A stretch of 64,000 bases of DNA, taken from Ignavibacteria bacterium. Lineage in GTDB: Bacteria > Bacteroidota > Ignavibacteria > Kapaibacteriales > UBA4661. The stretch spans positions 62,001-126,000 of the forward strand of contig JACVZY010000110.1 in assembly GCA_014654705.1 (NCBI GenBank), read 5' to 3'. The position numbers and the translations under genes are program-made. Positions 60,491-64,000 of this stretch are shown here, in pieces. Within the stretch, counting starts at the first letter, position 1. Each line of letters opens with the position of its first letter. The notes below the pieces were generated by a model that saw only the letters and a program-made list of their open reading frames with translations, was not told where the DNA came from and made no database searches.

Positions 60491-61732
60491 TTAAAATGTG
60501 ACCGATATATCTACGGGTTTTTCACCTCGCAAAACTCGCACGGGTACGGTGTCTCCAGCTTTTAGCTTAGACAGTGCTTCCATGTATGCCTGAATATCCG
60601 TAATCTCTGTCTGCCCGATTTTCACGACGACATCACCGTCTTGCAAGCCAGCTTTTGCTCCCGCCCGACCAGCGGTAACAGCATCCACCTTCAAGCCTTT
60701 GCCAGAGTAGCTGTACGACGGCATCACACCGAGAGAGACTTTGTAGCTATGCCCTGTCTGCTGCTTGACGCGAGTTTGTGCAAATGCAAGTTTTGGTACA
60801 GCTTGCAGCGAATCCATGATGTTCACGATATACCGCAAGACCTTTGCTTCACCGCTCAGGTTGATACGCTCAATATCATCCGATGGCTTGTGGTAGTCAC
60901 TGTGTACGCCCGTAAAAAAGAAAAGCACAGGAATTTTTTTGAGGTAAAACGAAGTGTGGTCGGAAGGTCCCACACCCGACGAATCGAGTGCCAGTGCGAA
61001 CTGATTGCTAAACGAGCGTTCAGCAACACTCTTGACAAGTGTCTCAAATGCAGGACTCGTGCCGACACCACCAACGATGAGTTCTTTTTTTGCCTCGTCA
61101 AAACGCCCAATCATGTCCAGATTTACCATGCAATGAACTTTTTCAAGCGGCACGGTCGGATATTCGCTAAAATGTTTTGAACCGAGCAAGCCCAACTCCT
61201 CACCGGAGAAGCAGAGAAAAAGGAAATTATACGGCTCTTTGACGGTGTTAGTCGCATAGAGCCGCGCCAATTCCAGTATGCCCGCCACACCCGAAGCATT
61301 GTCGTCTGCACCGTTGTGGATTTTACCTTTGGGCACAGGGTCGAGCGACGAGCCGTCATAACCAAGCCCTAAATGGTCGTAGTGCGCACCAAAGACGATA
61401 GTTCGCGCTGCACCGTTATCCAGAAAGGCAGCCACATTCATTGCCAAACGATTGCTGTCCGGCAGCACATCATTTTTCTTGATAAGCGGAAACGTCTGGA
61501 AAAACGTGCCATTATCGCCTTTTGGTGACAGACGCAATGAACGGAAATAGTTTGCAAGATACTCCGCAGCACGTTTTTCATCGGGGGTGCTGGTACCGCG
61601 CCCATGCAAAGAATCGCTTGCAAGGAAGCCAATATGCCGTCGAAGCAAGGTTGTGTCAATGGTTTGAGCGTTGAGAGAACCAACAAGTAGTATAGTCCCT
61701 GCAACAAAGATTCTAAAGAAGAGGTGCTTCAT
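60491..61732 (-). CDS. M28-family metallopeptidase with C-terminal PDZ domain
   Basis: A secreted aminopeptidase-like enzyme (413 aa from ATG 61732; signal to GSLNAQ). The two-zinc site is complete: HYDHLGLG (His/Asp), GADDNASG (Asp), GEELGLLGSKHF (Glu pair), NLDMIGR (Asp) and HSDYHKPSDD (His). A PDZ domain (about 325-413; GLKVDAVTAGRAGAKAGLQDGDVVVKIG) ends the chain. The combination is common in Bacteroidetes surface and periplasmic peptidases. It is 23 nt downstream of the TolB-like gene, so probably in one operon. Confidence 0.93.
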   Translation of the reverse strand: MKHLFFRIFVAGTILLVGSLNAQTIDTTLLRRHIGFLASDSLHGRGTSTPDEKRAAEYLANYFRSLRLSPKGDNGTFFQTFPLIKKNDVLPDSNRLAMNVAAFLDNGAARTIVFGAHYDHLGLGYDGSSLDPVPKGKIHNGADDNASGVAGILELARLYATNTVKEPYNFLFLCFSGEELGLLGSKHFSEYPTVPLEKVHCMVNLDMIGRFDEAKKELIVGGVGTSPAFETLVKSVAERSFSNQFALALDSSGVGPSDHTSFYLKKIPVLFFFTGVHSDYHKPSDDIERINLSGEAKVLRYIVNIMDSLQAVPKLAFAQTRVKQQTGHSYKVSLGVMPSYSYSGKGLKVDAVTAGRAGAKAGLQDGDVVVKIGQTEITDIQAYMEALSKLKAGDTVPVRVLRGEKPVDISVTF

Positions 61733-61755
61733 ATTGTTTTGAATATAGAAAAAAA

Positions 61756-62868
61756 TTAATCCACCCAATCGGCTATAAACAAGTTTGTGTCTCGTGTGCC
61801 GCCATTGCTACGATTTGAGGAAAAAATAAGTTTTTTACCATCCGGTGAAAACATCGGAAACGCATTAAAAATACTCTCGCCCGTAATCTGCTCCAGTCCC
61901 GTACCGTCTGTATTGACCATGTACAACTGAAAATCGTACCCTCGTGTCGAATGGTGATTCGAGGCAAAAATTATTTTTTTGCCCGACGGATGAAAAAACG
62001 GTGCCCAGTTCGCCTTGCCGAGATGTGTGATTTGGCGTAGATTTGAGCCATCCACATTGCAAGTGTAAATTTCCATATTCGTCGGCGCTACAAGCCCCAT
62101 ACTGAGTAATTCCTTGTACTCCGCAATTTCCTCCGGCGTAGTGGGACGCGATGCGCGAAAAACAAGTTGCTTGCCGTCGGGCGAAAAAAATGCGCCACCG
62201 TCGTATCCCAAGCCGCTTGTAATCTGCTTTTGATTTGTGCCATCCACATTCATTGTCCATAGCTCTAAGTCGCCGGAGCGGTCAGAGGTGAAGACAATTT
62301 TATCACCCTTGGGAGAAATTGTTGCCTCTGCATCGTAGCCGGACGTGGTAGCGAGCGGCTTCATATTGTTGCCATCAAGCGCTGCCACATAAATATCGTA
62401 TGTGCGATGGACAGCCCAGAGATATTTTTTGAGGTACTCCGGCTTAGTTACAACAGGCATCGGCGTACAAACGCTGTCTGTGCGGTGCGTGGAGCCAAAA
62501 AGAACGTGCTTGCCATCGGGCATGATGTATGAACACGTTGTGCGCCCGCGCCCTGTGCTGATGCGCGCAGGACGGTAGGCGGAATCACGCATTTTGAGCG
62601 AGTCTGCCAACGGCAGGTAAAAAATCTGGTCGCATTGCAAGCCCCATTTAGGGTTATTGGACTGAAATGAAATCGCTTGACCGTTTGCCCCGAAATAGGC
62701 TTCGGCGTTGTCGCCGCCAAAAGTGATTTGGCGAAGATTTGTGAGATGGCGGGACTCTTTGACGGCTGGTTTTGCTGCCTGCGAGGACTGTCCGGATGAT
62801 TGGGCAGTGGCAATAAAAGGCGTTTCGCAGAATACGATTACGACGACGAGAAGTGCAAAAAGGCGCAT
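61756..62868 (-). CDS. TolB-like/PD40 beta-propeller protein
   Basis: A secreted 370-aa protein (signal ends PFIATAQS). From about residue 45 it contains at least five WD40-like PD40 repeats with the usual cores: ISPKGDKIVFTSDRSGDLELW, FSPDGKQLVFRASR, FHPSGKKIIFASNH and FSPDGKKLIFSSNRSNG. The repeats resemble those of TolB, but no Pal-binding N-terminal domain or tol/pal neighbours are present. It could be a protein-binding partner or regulatory propeller for the M28 peptidase next to it. The function is otherwise open. Confidence 0.85.
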   Translation of the reverse strand: MRLFALLVVVIVFCETPFIATAQSSGQSSQAAKPAVKESRHLTNLRQITFGGDNAEAYFGANGQAISFQSNNPKWGLQCDQIFYLPLADSLKMRDSAYRPARISTGRGRTTCSYIMPDGKHVLFGSTHRTDSVCTPMPVVTKPEYLKKYLWAVHRTYDIYVAALDGNNMKPLATTSGYDAEATISPKGDKIVFTSDRSGDLELWTMNVDGTNQKQITSGLGYDGGAFFSPDGKQLVFRASRPTTPEEIAEYKELLSMGLVAPTNMEIYTCNVDGSNLRQITHLGKANWAPFFHPSGKKIIFASNHHSTRGYDFQLYMVNTDGTGLEQITGESIFNAFPMFSPDGKKLIFSSNRSNGGTRDTNLFIADWVD

Positions 62869-62931
62869 AAATGCTTACAATGGATATAAAATTTATGATT
62901 TAGTTCTGCCAATAATTAGCGTTGGTGTCGC

Positions 62932-63263
62932 TTAATTCCAATGCAAATCGGCGGCGTGCTTGCGAATATGCAACTTTACTGCCGCACAAGCAAGGAGTTC
63001 TCTGAGCTCCACCGCTTCGTGTTTATGCAGCACAAACGTTGCACCCGTACTGCCGACGGCAATATGAATTTTCCGACGGTGTGATGAATGAGCGAAGGCT
63101 TGTTCCCACGCATCAAGATCAAGACGGTCTATCATTTCCAAAATGTGCGAAAACCTTCAGAACTAAAACGCAGTTCTGTCGTGCCGAATTCAACATGAAT
63201 AGATTCGCAATGATCACAGCGAAAGACCTGACCGTTTCGAGTTTTGTGAAGAATAATCGCCAT
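62932..63263 (-). pseudogene. Frameshifted small Bacteroidetes gene (DUF6686-like)
   Basis: Two overlapping frames. The first (ATG 63263 to TGA 63132) encodes MAIILHKTRNGQVFRCDHCESIHVEFG, a CxxC segment with the pattern of small Bacteroidetes proteins of the DUF6686 kind. The second (ATG 63135 to 62932) encodes MIDRLDLDAWEQAF and the C-terminal half. They meet at ATGA. Adding one T to the TTTT run at 63150-63153 (minus strand) joins them into one 110-aa protein reading EGFSHILEMIDRLDL. So this is a one-base deletion in a homopolymer: a true mutation, a sequencing error, or a slippage switch. The family name is from memory of the pattern and is uncertain. Confidence 0.6.
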
Positions 63264-63285
63264 ACGAAATATTAAAAGATAAGAA

Positions 63286-63317
63286 CAAATATACAAAAAA
63301 TTGTAATTACACACAAA
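63286..63317 (-). promoter_or_regulatory. Bacteroidetes-type promoter of the frameshifted small gene
   Basis: TTTG (63317-63314), a 20-nt spacer, TATATTTG (63293-63286) on the minus strand, 22 nt before ATG 63263. Confidence 0.6.
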
Positions 63318-63322
63318 AGGAC

Positions 63323-63346
63323 GCAAGTATGGGAAAACATACTTGC
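63323..63346 (-). terminator. Hairpin terminator after the heme oxygenase gene
   Basis: A perfect 9-bp stem GCAAGTATG/CATACTTGC (63323-63331 with 63338-63346) and a 6-nt loop, with a short T-run (TTTT) a few nt beyond on the minus strand. Confidence 0.6.
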
Positions 63347-63370
63347 CAGAGGAACAAAAAATACAAACTT

Positions 63371-63982
63371 CTACACTTCTACGACACCAACCTCATGCAT
63401 TAGCCAGCGCTCCAAGGCAGCAAAGGTCTCTTTTGCACTACTAATAATGACGGATTCGTTTGCCTCATTGTCATTCGCCGCGCTTACAATCGCTTCGCAG
63501 AACCCCTTCCACATTACGCCAACATTTGCGCCGTAGCTGGAGAAATAGGCAGCGCCATTTTCTGCGGTGAAGCCAAACATTTTTTGCACTTGGCGAGCCT
63601 GAATCTGCCCGCCCAGCGTGGAGCCTTCCATCACGTACATCACCCCGACAGCCGCTTCGAGGCTGTTCATCGGCGGTAAATCCTCAGCACTAGGCAGCAA
63701 TGCAATTTCTACATCTGTCATACCCAACGCCCGTAGGTCTTGCTCCAAAAGCGTAATTTTACGGCGTTCATCAAAAGCAATACCGAGACGAGACCATTCA
63801 AAGGCAGACAACGCCTGCTCTAACGGAAGGTGAAAGCCGTAGAATTTCTGCAAAAATTCTTTGTACTGTTCAATGCTCATCGTGCCGTCCATCATGGCTT
63901 TGCCAAACGGGTTGCCTTCTACACTGTCATGCTGTGGGCGCGTTTGGCTCTTGAGTTCGGTCAAAATGCGAGGTTTTTCCAT
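63371..63982 (-). CDS. Biliverdin-producing heme oxygenase
   Basis: A cytoplasmic heme oxygenase (203 aa) that opens heme to biliverdin, CO and iron. The proximal-His region is TRPQHDSVEGNPF (His18), and the distal helix carries YVMEGSTLGGQIQARQ, the conserved glycine-rich segment over the heme. ERRKITLLEQDLRALG is family-typical. In this group the enzyme is often next to a bacteriophytochrome gene; the upstream neighbour lies beyond the window edge. With the FecA-like receptor at 58-60 kb it may also serve iron release. Confidence 0.88.
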   Translation of the reverse strand: MEKPRILTELKSQTRPQHDSVEGNPFGKAMMDGTMSIEQYKEFLQKFYGFHLPLEQALSAFEWSRLGIAFDERRKITLLEQDLRALGMTDVEIALLPSAEDLPPMNSLEAAVGVMYVMEGSTLGGQIQARQVQKMFGFTAENGAAYFSSYGANVGVMWKGFCEAIVSAANDNEANESVIISSAKETFAALERWLMHEVGVVEV

Positions 63983-64000
63983 TTTTGAATTGAATAGTTG

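Overview
The window comes from a bacterium of the Bacteroidota/Chlorobiota (FCB) group. Evidence: a SusC-type TonB-linked receptor; three secreted proteins ending in type IX secretion (T9SS) type A sorting domains; the Bacteroidetes-type promoter TTTG-N19/20-TAnnTTTG seen upstream of a tRNA gene and other genes; and several families common in that group (DUF1294, MarR with a C-terminal Cys cluster, CBM9-like and TonB_C-like secreted proteins). Base composition is moderate. I cannot name the genus. Some genes still carry clear Shine-Dalgarno sites (GGAGG 5-8 nt before ATG), and these decide several starts.

Layout. 1-2.8 kb: 5' part of a SusC-like receptor that runs off the left edge. 2.8-11.5 kb: M14 carboxypeptidase lipoprotein, D-amino-acid oxidase, tiny membrane proteins, an MBL hydrolase, a TPR/sialate O-acetylesterase and a KdpD-like sensor whose phosphoacceptor His is Tyr. 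11.8-14.7 kb: marR plus an M1 aminopeptidase (T9SS). 14.8-19.3 kb: repeat surface protein, YpdA-like and PPOX-like redox proteins, hslV, a YfiR-like secreted protein. 19.3-28.4 kb: an Omp85-like barrel and a 7.2-kb gene for a beta-solenoid/IPT/LRR surface protein. 28.8-36.4 kb: cytochrome P460-like lipoprotein, Crp/Fnr regulator, tautomerase, RhlE-type helicase, alpha/beta hydrolase, CUB-cohesin-dockerin surface protein.

36.6-45.3 kb resembles an amino-sugar and cell-wall salvage region: NagB fused to a PIG-L deacetylase, a CBM9-like protein, two TonB_C-like secreted proteins, a NagX/HGSNAT-like acyltransferase, PaiB, and NamZ (exo-beta-N-acetylmuramidase) fused to a serine hydrolase. A Tat-exported LD-carboxypeptidase at 56.6 kb fits the same theme. 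Just upstream of the TonB_C-like genes lies a datable insertion history: an exact 61-bp tandem duplication, one copy of which was later split by a 194-bp MITE with 23-bp inverted repeats and an 8-bp target duplication.

45.4-52.1 kb is the most unusual system: five co-directional genes for a lone receiver, a REC-PAS-HisKA-HATPase-REC-HPt hybrid kinase, a receiver-CheD fusion, CheR, and a CheA-like protein that stops before the kinase and CheW-like domains. No MCP, CheW or CheB esterase is present. The right end has a divergent subtilase, an AT-hook SF2 helicase, YdeI-like and VOC proteins, tRNA-Ser(GGA), a FecA-like receptor, an M28-PDZ peptidase, a TolB-like propeller, a frameshifted small gene and a heme oxygenase.
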